From: Thalassovita litoralis
GTDB lineage: Bacteria; Pseudomonadota; Alphaproteobacteria; Rhodobacterales; Rhodobacteraceae
Direction of reading: 5' to 3'
Assembly (NCBI RefSeq): GCF_900182725.1
Contig: NZ_FXTO01000002.1
Span: 186,001-250,000 of the forward strand
Length of the DNA: 64,000 bases
Every line of letters begins with the position of its first letter. The first letter of the stretch is position 1. Below, piece after piece: positions 55,904-64,000 of the stretch. The notes beneath the pieces were generated by a model. It had not been told where the DNA came from and did no database searches. It saw only the letters and a list, made by a program, of their open reading frames with translations. Made by a program: the position numbers and the translations under genes.

Positions 55904-55937
55904 GCCTCCGGCGGAAGTATTTGCAATCAGAAAGAAG
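55904..55937 (-). repeat. dispersed intergenic repeat, form B (copy 2, inverted)
   Basis: Read on the minus strand: CTTCTTTCTGATTGCAAATA then CTTCCGCCGGAGGC. It matches 27165-27197 nearly base for base, and its GCCTCCGGC end joins the palindrome at 55903. Confidence 0.72.
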
Positions 55938-56040
55938 CCGGGGCTGGGGGCGGTCATGGTTTCGTCATGCGACAGGCGTGGAATTGCGCCGGGCGTAGGG
56001 GGCATTTACCCTTACGATCATCATAAAAGCAGGGGCTGCG

Positions 56041-57081
56041 ATGAAGCACGAAAGCGTTCAGGATTATTATGGCAAGGTATTGCAAGGCAGCGATGATCTG
56101 CAAACCAATGCGTGCTGCACCCCGGATGCCATGCCGGACTATGTGAAGGCAGTGCTGTCGCAAATCCATGATGAGGTGCTGACCCGCTATTACGGCTGTG
56201 GTCTGGTGATGCCCTTGGCGCTGGACGGGGCGAAGGTGCTGGATCTGGGCTGTGGGGCGGGGCGGGATGTCTATGCGCTGGCGCAGCTGGTCGGGCCAAC
56301 CGGGCGCGTTGTTGGCGTGGATATGACACCCGAGCAACTGGATGTGGCACGGCGGCATCAGGGCTGGCACGCGGAGCGGTTCGGGTTCGACAATGTCGAA
56401 TTTCATCAGGGCTATATCGAAGAATTGGACAAGCTGGGGCTGGAGCCGGGCAGCTTTGACGTGATCGTGTCTAATTGCGTGCTGAACCTGTCCACGGACA
56501 AGCAGGCGGTGTTGCGCGGCGCCTATCATCTGCTGAAACCCGGCGGGGAAATGTATTTTTCCGATGTCTATGCCGATCGCCGCGTGCCCGCAGCAATGGC
56601 GCAGGACGAGGTTCTGTATGGCGAATGTCTGAGCGGGGCGTTGTATTGGAACGATTTCCTGAGCTACGCCAAACGGGCCGGGTTTGACGATCCGCGATTG
56701 GTGTCGCATCGCCCGCTGACGATTGAAAACCCGGCGCTGGAGGCGCGGATTGCCCCGCTTAGCTTTACCTCGGCCACATATCGGTTGTTCCGGTTGGATG
56801 GGTTGGAACCGGCCTGCGAAGATTACGGGCAGGCGGTGATTTACAAGGGAACACTGCCCCACGCGCCCCATGCTTTTGAACTGGATGATCATCACGTCAT
56901 GCAGGCGGGCAAGGTGTTCCCGGTGTGTGGCAATACATGGAAAATGCTGGCGGATACGCGGTTTGCGTCACATTTCGATTTCATCGGGGATTTTTCCACC
57001 CATTACGGTATTTTCGAAGGCTGCGGTGGCGAAAGCCCGTTCGAGCGGGACGAAAGCGTCGCGCCGGGTGGGTGTTGCTAA
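56041..57081 (+). CDS. arsM: arsenite S-adenosylmethionine methyltransferase
   Basis: ArsM methylates trivalent arsenic with SAM to volatile or less toxic forms. The 346-residue protein has the SAM-binding motif VLDLGCGAGRDVYALAQLVG and VVGVDMTPEQLD. The arsenic-binding cysteines line up with the known pattern: Cys25 (NACC), Cys53 (YYGCGL), Cys146 (SNCVLNLS) and Cys196 (GECLSGALYW), with the typical 50-residue gap between the last two. The C-terminal domain has FPVCGNTWKML, and the protein ends in Cys-Cys. There is no arsR or arsenite pump nearby. The ATG lies after a 103-base stretch downstream of the repeats. Confidence 0.93.
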   Translation: MKHESVQDYYGKVLQGSDDLQTNACCTPDAMPDYVKAVLSQIHDEVLTRYYGCGLVMPLALDGAKVLDLGCGAGRDVYALAQLVGPTGRVVGVDMTPEQLDVARRHQGWHAERFGFDNVEFHQGYIEELDKLGLEPGSFDVIVSNCVLNLSTDKQAVLRGAYHLLKPGGEMYFSDVYADRRVPAAMAQDEVLYGECLSGALYWNDFLSYAKRAGFDDPRLVSHRPLTIENPALEARIAPLSFTSATYRLFRLDGLEPACEDYGQAVIYKGTLPHAPHAFELDDHHVMQAGKVFPVCGNTWKMLADTRFASHFDFIGDFSTHYGIFEGCGGESPFERDESVAPGGCC

Positions 57082-57150
57082 TGAAGGCGGGGCTTGTTAT
57101 CTGCGCCCGTGAAACCCGATAAATTCCATCGGAATAGCAGGAGGCGCCGC

Positions 57151-58245
57151 GTGGCCCAGCCCGTTCCCAGACTGGAAATCCGCAATCTGGTTCGCCGTTT
57201 CGGCGGGCAGACGGTGGTGGATCATGTGTCTTTAAGCGTGATGCCGGGGCAAGTAACCTGTCTGCTGGGGCCGTCTGGTTGCGGCAAATCCACAACGCTG
57301 CGGATGATTGCCGGTGTGGAAATGCAGGATTCGGGTGAAATCTATGTGGATGGTAATCTGATCTGCGACACGGTGTTCCGAATCCCGCCCGAGCGGCGGC
57401 ATATCGGGCTGATGTTTCAGGATTTCGCGCTGTTCCCGCACCTGAGCGTGGGGGATAACGTGGCCTTTGGGCTGAAAGGCACCAAAGAGGAAAAGCGCGC
57501 GCGGGTCGAGGAACTGCTGGATAAGGTCGGGTTGAAACGCTTCATTGACGGCTTCCCCTATCTATTGTCGGGCGGCGAACAACAGCGCGTGGCGCTGGCA
57601 CGGGCCTTGGCCCCGCGTCCCCGGATCATGCTGATGGATGAACCGTTTTCAGGGCTGGATAACCGGCTGCGCGATGACATCCGCGATCAGACATTGGAAC
57701 TTCTGAAAGAAGAAGACGCCGCTGTTCTGTTGGTCACGCATGAACCCGAAGAAGCGATGCGCATGGCCGACGAAATCGCCCTGATGCGCAAGGGCAAGAT
57801 CGTGCAGCAGGGTGCGCCCTATAATATCTATAACGCGCCGGTGGATAAGCAGGCGGTCTCCTTTTTTAGTGATATCAATGTGATACGTGGGGTCGTTAAG
57901 GGGGCGTTGACCGACACGGCCTTTGGGCAGTTTCTTGCTCCCGGTATTCCGGACGGGGCCGAGGTGGAGATTGTGATCCGCCCGCAGCACCTGAAGATTG
58001 ATCTGGACCGGGCGGGCAAAGGGCCGCTGCCCACCCCGCAAGACGGCGTTGCCGCGCGGGGCGAGGTGGTCCGCGCCCGCTTCATGGGATCGGAAAGTTT
58101 GGTGGAAATCCGCATGGATTTTGACGGCTCGATTCTAAAGGCAACCGTGCCGAATGTGTTCCTGCCAAAACCGGGCAAACCGCTGTGGTTGATGTTCCGG
58201 CGGGATCGTTGTTTTGTGTTCCCATTGGGCAAAAGCGTGGTCTGA
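57151..58245 (+). CDS. ABC transporter ATP-binding protein (ferric iron/FbpC-like), orphan
   Basis: This 364-residue ATPase has Walker A GPSGCGKSTTLRMIAG, the Q-loop FQDFALFPHLSV, signature LSGGEQQRVALARAL, Walker B IMLMDEPFSGLD and H-loop VTHEPEEA, then a TOBE-like C-terminal region (IVIRPQHLKIDL). This layout is typical of the FbpC/CysA/PotA group. No permease or binding protein is adjacent. Initiation is at GTG 57151, because AGGAGG is exactly 6 bases before it; the frame remains open upstream. It lies 69 bases after arsM and may be co-transcribed. Confidence 0.88.
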   Translation: MAQPVPRLEIRNLVRRFGGQTVVDHVSLSVMPGQVTCLLGPSGCGKSTTLRMIAGVEMQDSGEIYVDGNLICDTVFRIPPERRHIGLMFQDFALFPHLSVGDNVAFGLKGTKEEKRARVEELLDKVGLKRFIDGFPYLLSGGEQQRVALARALAPRPRIMLMDEPFSGLDNRLRDDIRDQTLELLKEEDAAVLLVTHEPEEAMRMADEIALMRKGKIVQQGAPYNIYNAPVDKQAVSFFSDINVIRGVVKGALTDTAFGQFLAPGIPDGAEVEIVIRPQHLKIDLDRAGKGPLPTPQDGVAARGEVVRARFMGSESLVEIRMDFDGSILKATVPNVFLPKPGKPLWLMFRRDRCFVFPLGKSVV

Positions 58246-58396
58246 CCCCGCGCCACAGGGGATGCCCCCGGTGGGCCTATACGAAAAATCCCCCGGTTGC
58301 GGCGCTTTGGTTCTTCCAACCATGCCCGTTCAACATTAGATACAGAATGTGTTTTCGCAGGGTCGGCACCAATGACCCAAGCAAGGGAGAGACAAC

Positions 58397-58612
58397 ATGC
58401 TTAACAATATCGGCCTGCCCGGCCTTCTGCTGATCGCCGTCGTTGTGCTGGTGCTGTTCGGCCGTGGCAAAATCAGCTCGTTGATGGGCGAAGTGGGCAA
58501 GGGGATCACCTCGTTCAAAAAGGGCATCAACGAAGGCACCAAGGAACTGGAAGACCAGGCCGCTGCCGACGCCAAGGACGTGACGCCCGAGTCCGAGAAG
58601 GACAAGGCGTAA
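58397..58612 (+). CDS. tatA: Sec-independent protein translocase subunit TatA
   Basis: TatA forms the pore of the twin-arginine pathway that exports folded proteins. The 71-residue protein has an N-terminal helix ([19 protein letters not shown]), the FGRGKI(S)SLMGEVGKG amphipathic helix with the conserved Phe-Gly, and a polar acidic tail. GGGAGAG is its ribosome site. It starts the tatABC operon with 3-base spacing to tatB. Confidence 0.94.
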   Translation: MLNNIGLPGLLLIAVVVLVLFGRGKISSLMGEVGKGITSFKKGINEGTKELEDQAAADAKDVTPESEKDKA

Positions 58613-58615
58613 TTC

Positions 58616-59152
58616 ATGTTCGATCTGGGCTGGACGGAGCTTCTGCTCATCGGGATCGTCGCGTTGATCGTGGTCGGTCCCAAGGATTTGCCGGGCCTGT
58701 TCCGGTCCGTGGGCCGGTTCGTGGGCAAGGCCAAGGGCATGGCGCGGGAATTCAGCCGCGCGATGGAAGATGCCGCAGATGAAGCCGGGGTGAAGGACAT
58801 CTCGACCTCGTTGAAAGCAGCGGCCAATCCCAAACAGTTCGGTCTGGACAAGGTCAAAGAAGCAACCGATAGCTTCAAAAACTGGGAACCGGGCAAAGAA
58901 ACCGGGCTGGACGAGGATCGCGCCGCGATGGCGAAAAAGATCCACGATGCCAGCGCCAAGGCCGCAAGCGACCGTCAGGCCGCCGAAGCTGCCGCCGCAG
59001 ACAGCCCCGAACCTGACGCCAAACCAGTCAAGAAAGCGGCCCCCAAAGAGGCCAAGGCAAAGGCCCCGGCCAAATCGGGCGCAAAGGCCCCGGCCAAGAA
59101 GGCCCCGAAAAAAAGCGCCGGGAAAGCGCCTGCCTCTGAGGATAAGGCATGA
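58616..59152 (+). CDS. tatB: Sec-independent protein translocase subunit TatB
   Basis: TatB works with TatC as the receptor for twin-arginine signal peptides. The 178-residue protein begins [20 protein letters not shown] with the conserved Glu, then [20 protein letters not shown]. The last 45 residues are an Ala/Lys/Pro-rich low-complexity tail. Stop overlaps the tatC ATG. Confidence 0.94.
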   Translation: MFDLGWTELLLIGIVALIVVGPKDLPGLFRSVGRFVGKAKGMAREFSRAMEDAADEAGVKDISTSLKAAANPKQFGLDKVKEATDSFKNWEPGKETGLDEDRAAMAKKIHDASAKAASDRQAAEAAAADSPEPDAKPVKKAAPKEAKAKAPAKSGAKAPAKKAPKKSAGKAPASEDKA

Positions 59153-60069
59153 CCAACAGCGACGAGATCGAAGATACCAGCGCGCCCCTGATCGAGCATC
59201 TGGCGGAACTGCGCACGCGGCTGATTCATTCCGTGGTGGCATTCATCATCGGGATGGTGATTTGTTTTTCGGTCTGGAACCCGATCTTTAATTTCCTGAC
59301 CCATCCGCTGTGTACGGCTATGGCTGAACGGGGGCATACCGATTGCGGGCTGATCCTGATCAAGCTGCAAGAAGGGTTCTTTGTCGCGGTGTCGATCTCG
59401 CTGGTTGGGGGGCTGGTGCTGTCCTTCCCCTATATCGCGTTCCAGATGTGGCGCTTTGTGGCGCCGGGCCTGTATAAATCCGAAAAAGGCGCGTTTCTGC
59501 CGTTCCTGATTGCCTCGCCCTTCATGTTCTTTTTGGGGGCTTCGTTTGCCTATTTCGTTGTCACCCCGATGGCGTTCAATTTCTTTCTTGGGTTCCAACA
59601 GGTTGGCAGTGTTCTGAACGAAGGGGACGTGAATAACGCCACCGCCGGGATCGCCTTTCAGGGGTCGGCGCAGGAATATCTGAACCTGACCATCAAATTC
59701 GTTGTCGCCTTTGGCCTGTGCTTCCAGTTGCCGGTTCTGCTGACCCTGATGGGTAAGGCCGGGCTGGTCAGCGCCGAAGGGCTGGCGAATGTGCGCAAAT
59801 ACGCGGTCGTGGGGATCTTGATCCTTGCCGCGATTGTGACGCCGCCGGATGTTGTGACGCAGGTCATCCTGTTCGTGGTGGTTTACGGCCTGTATGAAAT
59901 TTCGATCTTCCTAGTGCGCCGCGTCGAAACCAAACGCGAAGAACGCCTGCGCGAAGAAGGCTATTACGACGACGAAGAGGGTTTCGCGGACGAGGAAGAA
60001 GAATTCGACGATCCCTTGTTGAAGGAATTCGACCAAGAGGATGACGACGACAAGGACACGTCCAAGTGA
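59149..60069 (+). CDS. tatC: Sec-independent protein translocase subunit TatC
   Basis: TatC is the six-helix core of the Tat translocon and the signal-peptide binding site. The 306-residue protein has the start [17 protein letters not shown] with the conserved Glu and Leu-rich motif, [19 protein letters not shown] and the [20 protein letters not shown] helix. A long acidic tail (residues about 262-306, Asp/Glu-rich) is unusual in E. coli TatC but common in alphaproteobacteria. Stop overlaps the next start. Confidence 0.95.
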   Translation: MTNSDEIEDTSAPLIEHLAELRTRLIHSVVAFIIGMVICFSVWNPIFNFLTHPLCTAMAERGHTDCGLILIKLQEGFFVAVSISLVGGLVLSFPYIAFQMWRFVAPGLYKSEKGAFLPFLIASPFMFFLGASFAYFVVTPMAFNFFLGFQQVGSVLNEGDVNNATAGIAFQGSAQEYLNLTIKFVVAFGLCFQLPVLLTLMGKAGLVSAEGLANVRKYAVVGILILAAIVTPPDVVTQVILFVVVYGLYEISIFLVRRVETKREERLREEGYYDDEEGFADEEEEFDDPLLKEFDQEDDDDKDTSK

Positions 60070-60902
60070 AAAAACACCTGAAACGGATCGCTGCGGCGCT
60101 GGAACGTATGTCCCCCGCGCCGCTGGATGCCCCTGATTTTGCTGCGGCGGATGCGTTCGTTTGGCATGTGGAACCGGACCGTCTGGCCCCCGTGCCACAG
60201 GTCAACCGGGTGGATTTGTCATTGCTGATCGGGGTGGATCGCACCCGCGATACGCTGCTGGCCAATACGCTGCAATTCGCCCAAGGGATGCCTGCGAACA
60301 ATGCCTTGCTGTGGGGTTCGCGCGGGATGGGCAAATCGTCATTGGTCAAAGCCATCCATGCCGAGGTGCTGAAACAAGGCCATGCGCTGAAAATCGTGGA
60401 ACTACAGCGCGAAGACCTGCCCAGCGTTGCCCGGTTGCTGAACCTGCTGCGCGACAGCGGCGAACGCTTCCTGTTGTTCTGCGATGACCTGTCTTTTTCC
60501 CACGACGACCAGCATTACAAATCGCTGAAGGCGGTTCTGGATGGCGGGATCGAAGGGCGGCCTGACAATGTGGTGTTCTACGCCACATCGAACCGCCGCC
60601 ATCTGATGCCGCGCGACATGATCGAAAACGAACGCTCCAGCGCCATCAACCCGTCCGAGGCCGTCGAGGAAAAAGTATCCCTGTCCGACCGTTTCGGCCT
60701 GTGGTTGGGCTTCCACCCATGCACGCAGGATGACTATCTGGCGATGATCCGGGGCTATTGCGATGCTTACGGGGTGCAGGTGGACGAAGACACCCTGCGG
60801 GCTGAAGCTATTGAATGGCAGGCGACGCGCGGATCGCGCTCGGGCCGGGTGGCGTGGCAATATTTCACGGACTTGGCCGGGCGTAAGGGCGTGCGCCTCT
60901 GA
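60066..60902 (+). CDS. AAA+ ATP-binding protein (DUF815 family)
   Basis: This 278-residue P-loop ATPase has Walker [17 protein letters not shown] (about residues 81-96), Walker [11 protein letters not shown] and sensor segment [15 protein letters not shown], matching what I know of DUF815. The N-terminus is a short helical domain. Its ATG overlaps the tatC stop, so it is co-translated with the Tat genes, a common order in this lineage. Function is not established; a role in folding or quality control is speculation. Confidence 0.85.
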   Translation: MKKHLKRIAAALERMSPAPLDAPDFAAADAFVWHVEPDRLAPVPQVNRVDLSLLIGVDRTRDTLLANTLQFAQGMPANNALLWGSRGMGKSSLVKAIHAEVLKQGHALKIVELQREDLPSVARLLNLLRDSGERFLLFCDDLSFSHDDQHYKSLKAVLDGGIEGRPDNVVFYATSNRRHLMPRDMIENERSSAINPSEAVEEKVSLSDRFGLWLGFHPCTQDDYLAMIRGYCDAYGVQVDEDTLRAEAIEWQATRGSRSGRVAWQYFTDLAGRKGVRL

Positions 60903-60910
60903 CGCGCTGA

Positions 60911-60932
60911 TTTCATCTTGCCTGAAATACTC
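60911..60932 (+). repeat. dispersed intergenic repeat, form A (copy 4)
   Basis: TTTCATCTTGCCTGAAATAC followed by TC, 8 bases after the DUF815 gene stop. One core difference from copies 1 and 3 (CCTGAA for CCAAAA). Confidence 0.66.
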
Positions 60933-60936
60933 ATAC

Positions 60937-60984
60937 CGCCCCCGTAAGGGGGCGCATTTGTTATGCGGCCCGCGATAGCGGGCC
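60937..60984. terminator. two hairpins between convergent genes
   Basis: CGCCCCC/GGGGGCG with a GTAA loop (60937-60943 / 60948-60954) and GGCCCGC/GCGGGCC with a GATA loop (60967-60973 / 60978-60984) are each perfect 7-bp stems. They separate the DUF815 gene from the convergent LysM gene. No long U-run is present on either strand. Confidence 0.6.
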
Positions 60985-61000
60985 ACATTGGGATCCAACC

Positions 61001-62212
61001 TTATTTCAGATAAGGGGTCGGATCGACGGCATCGAACCCTTTGCGCACCTCGAAATGCACATAGTTCGATTGACCTGCGCGGATTTTCCCCACGCTTTGC
61101 CCGCGCTTGATCGTATCGCCCTTTTTCACGGAAATCGCATCCACATTGGCGTAAACGGTCAGCAGGTTGTTGTCGTGTTTGATCAGCAGGATCGGCACCT
61201 GATCGGCATCCGTGGTGATTGCCGCGACTGTGCCAGCCGCTGCCGCGCGTACCGCTGTGCCGGGGGCTGCCGCGATGTCGATCCCATCGTTTTTGCCCTT
61301 CTTGTAATCGCGGATGATGCTGCCATTCACAGGCATGTCCATCTGTGCCTTGCTGCTTTGGGTTTTCCCCAGATCAGGCGCACCCGTGGCCGGTTTTGCC
61401 TTTGCGGCCGGGGTGGTTTTCTCGGCGGGCAAGGCCTGTTTGGCGCTGGGCGGCACCGGGGTTGGGCTGCCCTGTCCCGGTTGCGTGTTTTGCGCAGCGG
61501 CAGCGGGCTTGCGTTTCGGCGCAGCGGTATCCGGCACCGGGATCAGCAAATACTGGCCTTCGCGGATTTTGAAGTCCGGTCCCAGCCCGTTCCATTCGGC
61601 AAGCGCGCGCACGGATACATTATACATCCGCGAAATCGTATAGGCGGTTTCGCCCCGCTGCACCCTATGGCGGATCGGTTCAATCCCGACCTGTACTTTT
61701 TCTGCGGGTTTGGCCGCTTCCGTTTTTGGCAGTTCCGAGGTTTCCACCTTCGAGGCCGACGCGCGGTCAATCGCTCCGCCTGCGATGCTTTCAATATCTA
61801 CCGTCGACGGGGGCTGGATCGGGCCGGTTGTCGCGGCACCAGTATCGGGGGAGGGTTCCGCAACACGGCGGGGCAGGGCCAGTACTTCGTCCTTGCGTAG
61901 CACATCGCCGGTTTGAACACCGTTGTAACGGGCCAGTTCTTCGGCATTCATGCCAATCCGGGTGGCCACATCCGCGACAGTATCGCCGCCGCGCGCCACA
62001 ACGACCTGATAACCGGGATAGGATATGATCCCGCGATTGTCCGGTTTCGGGCGCTGCCCGGTGGCTTGGCGGGCGGCGTCCGCTGTTGACAGCGCATTGC
62101 CGAAATTGCCGCGCAGATCAAAATCAAAAGGTTTGTCGCAGGCGGTCAGCAACGCCAGCGCGGACCCTGCAAGGATCAGGCGGGCCGGAAAATATCGGCG
62201 GGTCTGGGTCAT
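61001..62212 (-). CDS. NlpD-like lipoprotein with LysM and degenerate M23 domain
   Basis: This 403-residue protein has a lipoprotein-type signal (LILAGSALALLTAC, Cys 25) and two LysM domains (about 63-115 and 180-228, HRVQRGETAYTISRMYNVSV). After a Pro/Ala/Lys-rich linker comes a C-terminal M23 fold (GIDIAAAPGTAVRAAAAGTV; YVHFEVRKGF). The usual metal ligands are partly missing: N/D where H precedes GID, Asn in VYANVDA instead of His, and Tyr-x-His for His-x-His. It is therefore probably an amidase activator like NlpD, not an active endopeptidase. Same order as surE-pcm-nlpD. Confidence 0.87.
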   Translation of the reverse strand: MTQTRRYFPARLILAGSALALLTACDKPFDFDLRGNFGNALSTADAARQATGQRPKPDNRGIISYPGYQVVVARGGDTVADVATRIGMNAEELARYNGVQTGDVLRKDEVLALPRRVAEPSPDTGAATTGPIQPPSTVDIESIAGGAIDRASASKVETSELPKTEAAKPAEKVQVGIEPIRHRVQRGETAYTISRMYNVSVRALAEWNGLGPDFKIREGQYLLIPVPDTAAPKRKPAAAAQNTQPGQGSPTPVPPSAKQALPAEKTTPAAKAKPATGAPDLGKTQSSKAQMDMPVNGSIIRDYKKGKNDGIDIAAAPGTAVRAAAAGTVAAITTDADQVPILLIKHDNNLLTVYANVDAISVKKGDTIKRGQSVGKIRAGQSNYVHFEVRKGFDAVDPTPYLK

Positions 62213-62268
62213 CTCGATTTCCTCTATACGCCCCTGTTCACCGGGGCTTTGTCACCATCGTTTGCCGA

Positions 62269-62922
62269 TCACTCGTCCCGTGCCAGCCCTTCGACCAGCG
62301 GAACAAAGCGAACCGGGCGTAATTCGTCATAGTCAAAACCCTGTTCCAGACGCCGCACGCGGATCAAGCTTTGCACCGCATCCGACTGGCCCACAGGCAG
62401 CACCATGATACCCCCGATTTTCAATTGGGCCAAGAGAGGGCCGGGCGGGTCTTCGGCGGCGGCTGTCACAAGGATGCGATCAAACGGCGCCTGATCGGGC
62501 AGGCCAAAGCTGCCATCGGCTGTAAATGCAGTAATATTGACCAGATCCAGGGCATCGAAAATATCGCGGGCTTCACGAACCAGACGGCGGTGCCGGTCCA
62601 CGGTGTACACCCGCCGCGCCAGTTGCGACAGGATCGCCGCCTGATAGCCGGACCCGGTGCCGACCTCTAACACCTTGTCGCGCGGGGTGACTTCCAAGGC
62701 CTGCGTCATCAGCCCCACAACCGAAGGCTGGCTGATCGTCTGCCCGCAGGCAATGGGCAGGGGCATATCCTCGTAGGCGCGTTCGGCAAACAGCCCGCGC
62801 ACGAACAGTCCCCGGTCGATCTTCTCCATTGCGGACAACACGCGCTGATCGGTGACGCCGCGCGAACGCAGGGCGAACAGGAACTGCATTTTTCGCGTTG
62901 CGTCCTCGGAGTCGTCGATCAT
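62269..62922 (-). CDS. pcm: protein-L-isoaspartate O-methyltransferase
   Basis: This 217-residue enzyme methylates L-isoaspartyl residues in aged proteins using SAM, starting their repair. The signature [15 protein letters not shown] (SAM loop), [18 protein letters not shown] and [20 protein letters not shown] are all present. Its ATG overlaps the surE stop by ATGA. surE-pcm pairing is a conserved stress-repair cluster. Confidence 0.95.
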   Translation of the reverse strand: MIDDSEDATRKMQFLFALRSRGVTDQRVLSAMEKIDRGLFVRGLFAERAYEDMPLPIACGQTISQPSVVGLMTQALEVTPRDKVLEVGTGSGYQAAILSQLARRVYTVDRHRRLVREARDIFDALDLVNITAFTADGSFGLPDQAPFDRILVTAAAEDPPGPLLAQLKIGGIMVLPVGQSDAVQSLIRVRRLEQGFDYDELRPVRFVPLVEGLARDE

Positions 62923-63701
62923 TCAAGATCCTTCAGTGTTGCCAGCAGTGCGTGATCGGTCAGATCGGCCCGCATGGGCGTCACCGAAATATAGCCTTCC
63001 AGATTGACCGCGGCATCGCTGCCCGGCGCGGTGGGGCGATGCTGATCACCGCCGCGAATCCACAGAAATTGCCGCCCGGAGGGCGACAGGTGTGGTTCGC
63101 AGGTGAACCGGCTGTGTTCGCGGAACCCTTGCGGCGCGATTTTCATCCCCTGCACATTGGCGGCGGAAACCGGCGGGAAATTGATGTTATAGAACAACCG
63201 ATAGCCCGCGCTGTCTTCGGGCCAGACGCTCAGCAATTTGCGGATCAGATCGGGGGCATGGACGCGGGCGGCCTCGAACGGATCGTCGGCCTGAAAATTA
63301 TCCGGTCCCAGATATTGCGACAGGGCAACTGACGGAATGCGCTGCAAGGCACCTTCCATCGCGCCGCCCAACGTGCCGGAATACAGCGCATTCTCGGCAG
63401 AGTTATTGCCCCGGTTTACCCCGGACAGGATCAGATCGGGGCGGGCATCTTGCAAGACATGATGCAGCCCGGCCAGAACACAATCGGCAGGGCTGCCTTC
63501 GGCGGCATAGCGTCGCTCGCCCATTTTGGATACCATCATGGGGTGGGTGTAGCTGATGCAATGCCCGACGCCGGATTGTTCAAAGGCCGGGGCAACGGTC
63601 CATACCTCGCCGTCGGGACCGGCCAGATCGGTTGCAATTTCATGCAGGGCGACCAGACCCGGTGCGTTAATCCCGTCGTCATTGGTAATCAGAATACGCA
63701 T
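62919..63701 (-). CDS. surE: 5'/3'-nucleotidase SurE
   Basis: SurE is a metal-dependent nucleotidase that dephosphorylates nucleoside monophosphates and short polyphosphates, linked to stationary-phase survival. The 260-residue protein starts [15 protein letters not shown] (Asp-Asp metal site), with [20 protein letters not shown] (Asn metal ligand) and [13 protein letters not shown]. The start at 63701 matches the family; a GTG three codons upstream is possible. GTGGGG lies ahead of it. Confidence 0.95.
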   Translation of the reverse strand: MRILITNDDGINAPGLVALHEIATDLAGPDGEVWTVAPAFEQSGVGHCISYTHPMMVSKMGERRYAAEGSPADCVLAGLHHVLQDARPDLILSGVNRGNNSAENALYSGTLGGAMEGALQRIPSVALSQYLGPDNFQADDPFEAARVHAPDLIRKLLSVWPEDSAGYRLFYNINFPPVSAANVQGMKIAPQGFREHSRFTCEPHLSPSGRQFLWIRGGDQHRPTAPGSDAAVNLEGYISVTPMRADLTDHALLATLKDLE

Positions 63702-64000
63702 AAGCCCCACCCATTTTTGCCTCTTTTCCCTTAGTAGCGGCGGGGTTGGGTTGGGGCAAGCGCAGAACCTAAAGCGGTTCGGGATTAAATCACGCTTAAT
63801 ATCCGTGACATCAGCCGCTTTTACACATCGCGTAAAAACTGCTCTTGGTGCGTCTTCACACCTTGCCCAAGGTATTGCATCTGCGCTGGCTTCTTTCTGA
63901 TTTCAAATACTCAATCCCGCAGGATCAAGGGCGCCGAGCTTCGCCGCTATGGGTTAGCGATATGTTTGGTCCGGGCCGGGGAAGGCGCGGGATTTGACCT
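63702..64000. other. 299-base right end without a supported gene
   Basis: No coding region is supported: open frames here are antisense or short. It should hold the surE promoter and, on the left part, an AT-rich leader. A form B repeat lies at 63890. The right edge may be inside an upstream gene or another intergenic gap. Confidence 0.5.
63890..63912 (+). repeat. dispersed intergenic repeat, form B (copy 3, truncated)
   Basis: CTTCTTTCTGATTTCAAATA followed by CTC. It matches the first two thirds of the form B copies at 27165 and 55904 but lacks the GCCGGAGGC end. Confidence 0.66.

Noticed and set aside
55022-57081. Arsenic resistance island
   Set aside because: Only arsM is present; base composition and neighbours look like ordinary chromosome, with no arsR, arsB/acr3 or mobility genes.
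57094-57150. Upstream TTG start for the ABC ATPase
   Set aside because: GTG at 57151 has AGGAGG at ideal distance, and the extra residues are Arg-rich with no family match.
1-64000. tRNA, rRNA, CRISPR array or mobile element
   Set aside because: Gene-free gaps are short, and I saw no cloverleaf, direct-repeat array, transposase, integrase or attachment-site duplication.

Overview
The window looks like a chromosomal segment from an alphaproteobacterium of the order Rhodobacterales (Roseobacter/Rhodobacter type). The grounds are GC-rich coding, dense co-directional operons with many 4-base ATGA stop/start overlaps, a nuo operon interrupted by small lineage-specific genes, the order nuo-birA-coaX-rnj, and the order tatABC-ATPase-(LysM lipoprotein)-pcm-surE. 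I see no rRNA, tRNA, CRISPR array, prophage, IS element or integrase.

Layout. 1-3968: a plus-strand group with the 3' part of an acetylornithine deacetylase gene, two tandem paralogous M20 amidohydrolases and an unknown gene. 3975-11752: mostly minus strand, with a polysaccharide pyruvyl transferase, waaA, moaA, a DNA-alkylation-repair-like protein, glmS and glmU; one small lipoprotein gene is on the plus strand. 11889-15784: plus strand, with gph, a DegT-type aminotransferase, a MATE exporter and a glyoxalase-superfamily-like protein.

15946-24031 is a complete leucine/isovalerate catabolic operon: isovaleryl-CoA dehydrogenase, an acyl-CoA synthetase, both methylcrotonyl-CoA carboxylase subunits, HMG-CoA lyase and a methylglutaconyl-CoA hydratase candidate. 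A TGAACA-N2-TGTTCA palindrome lies in front and a strong terminator behind. 24405-41128 is the full 14-gene complex I operon (nuoA-N) with five extra genes: a DUF5337-like membrane protein, two small lipoproteins that resemble each other, a DUF5333-like exported protein and a cysteine-free carboxymuconolactone-decarboxylase-fold protein. NuoE also carries a long C-terminal extension. birA, coaX and RNase J follow the nuo terminator. BirA should biotinylate the carboxylase encoded in the leucine operon.

44495-54815 is minus strand: a DEAD-box helicase, two related glycosyltransferases, a secreted alpha/beta hydrolase, prfC, a 2OG-Fe(II) oxygenase, a tandem universal stress protein and a Hint-domain protein. 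55022-60902 is plus strand: an SDR protein with a substituted active site, arsenite methyltransferase arsM, an orphan ABC ATPase, tatABC and a DUF815-type ATPase. 61001-63701 is minus strand: a degenerate NlpD-like LysM/M23 lipoprotein, pcm and surE.

A short dispersed intergenic repeat, in two related forms, occurs seven times (near 20304, 22362, 27165, 48894, 55904, 60911 and 63890). I found no obviously novel defence or mobile system. The best leads are the accessory genes inside nuo (especially the two similar lipoproteins), the dispersed repeat, and the proteins with altered catalytic residues (SDR, Hint, M23).
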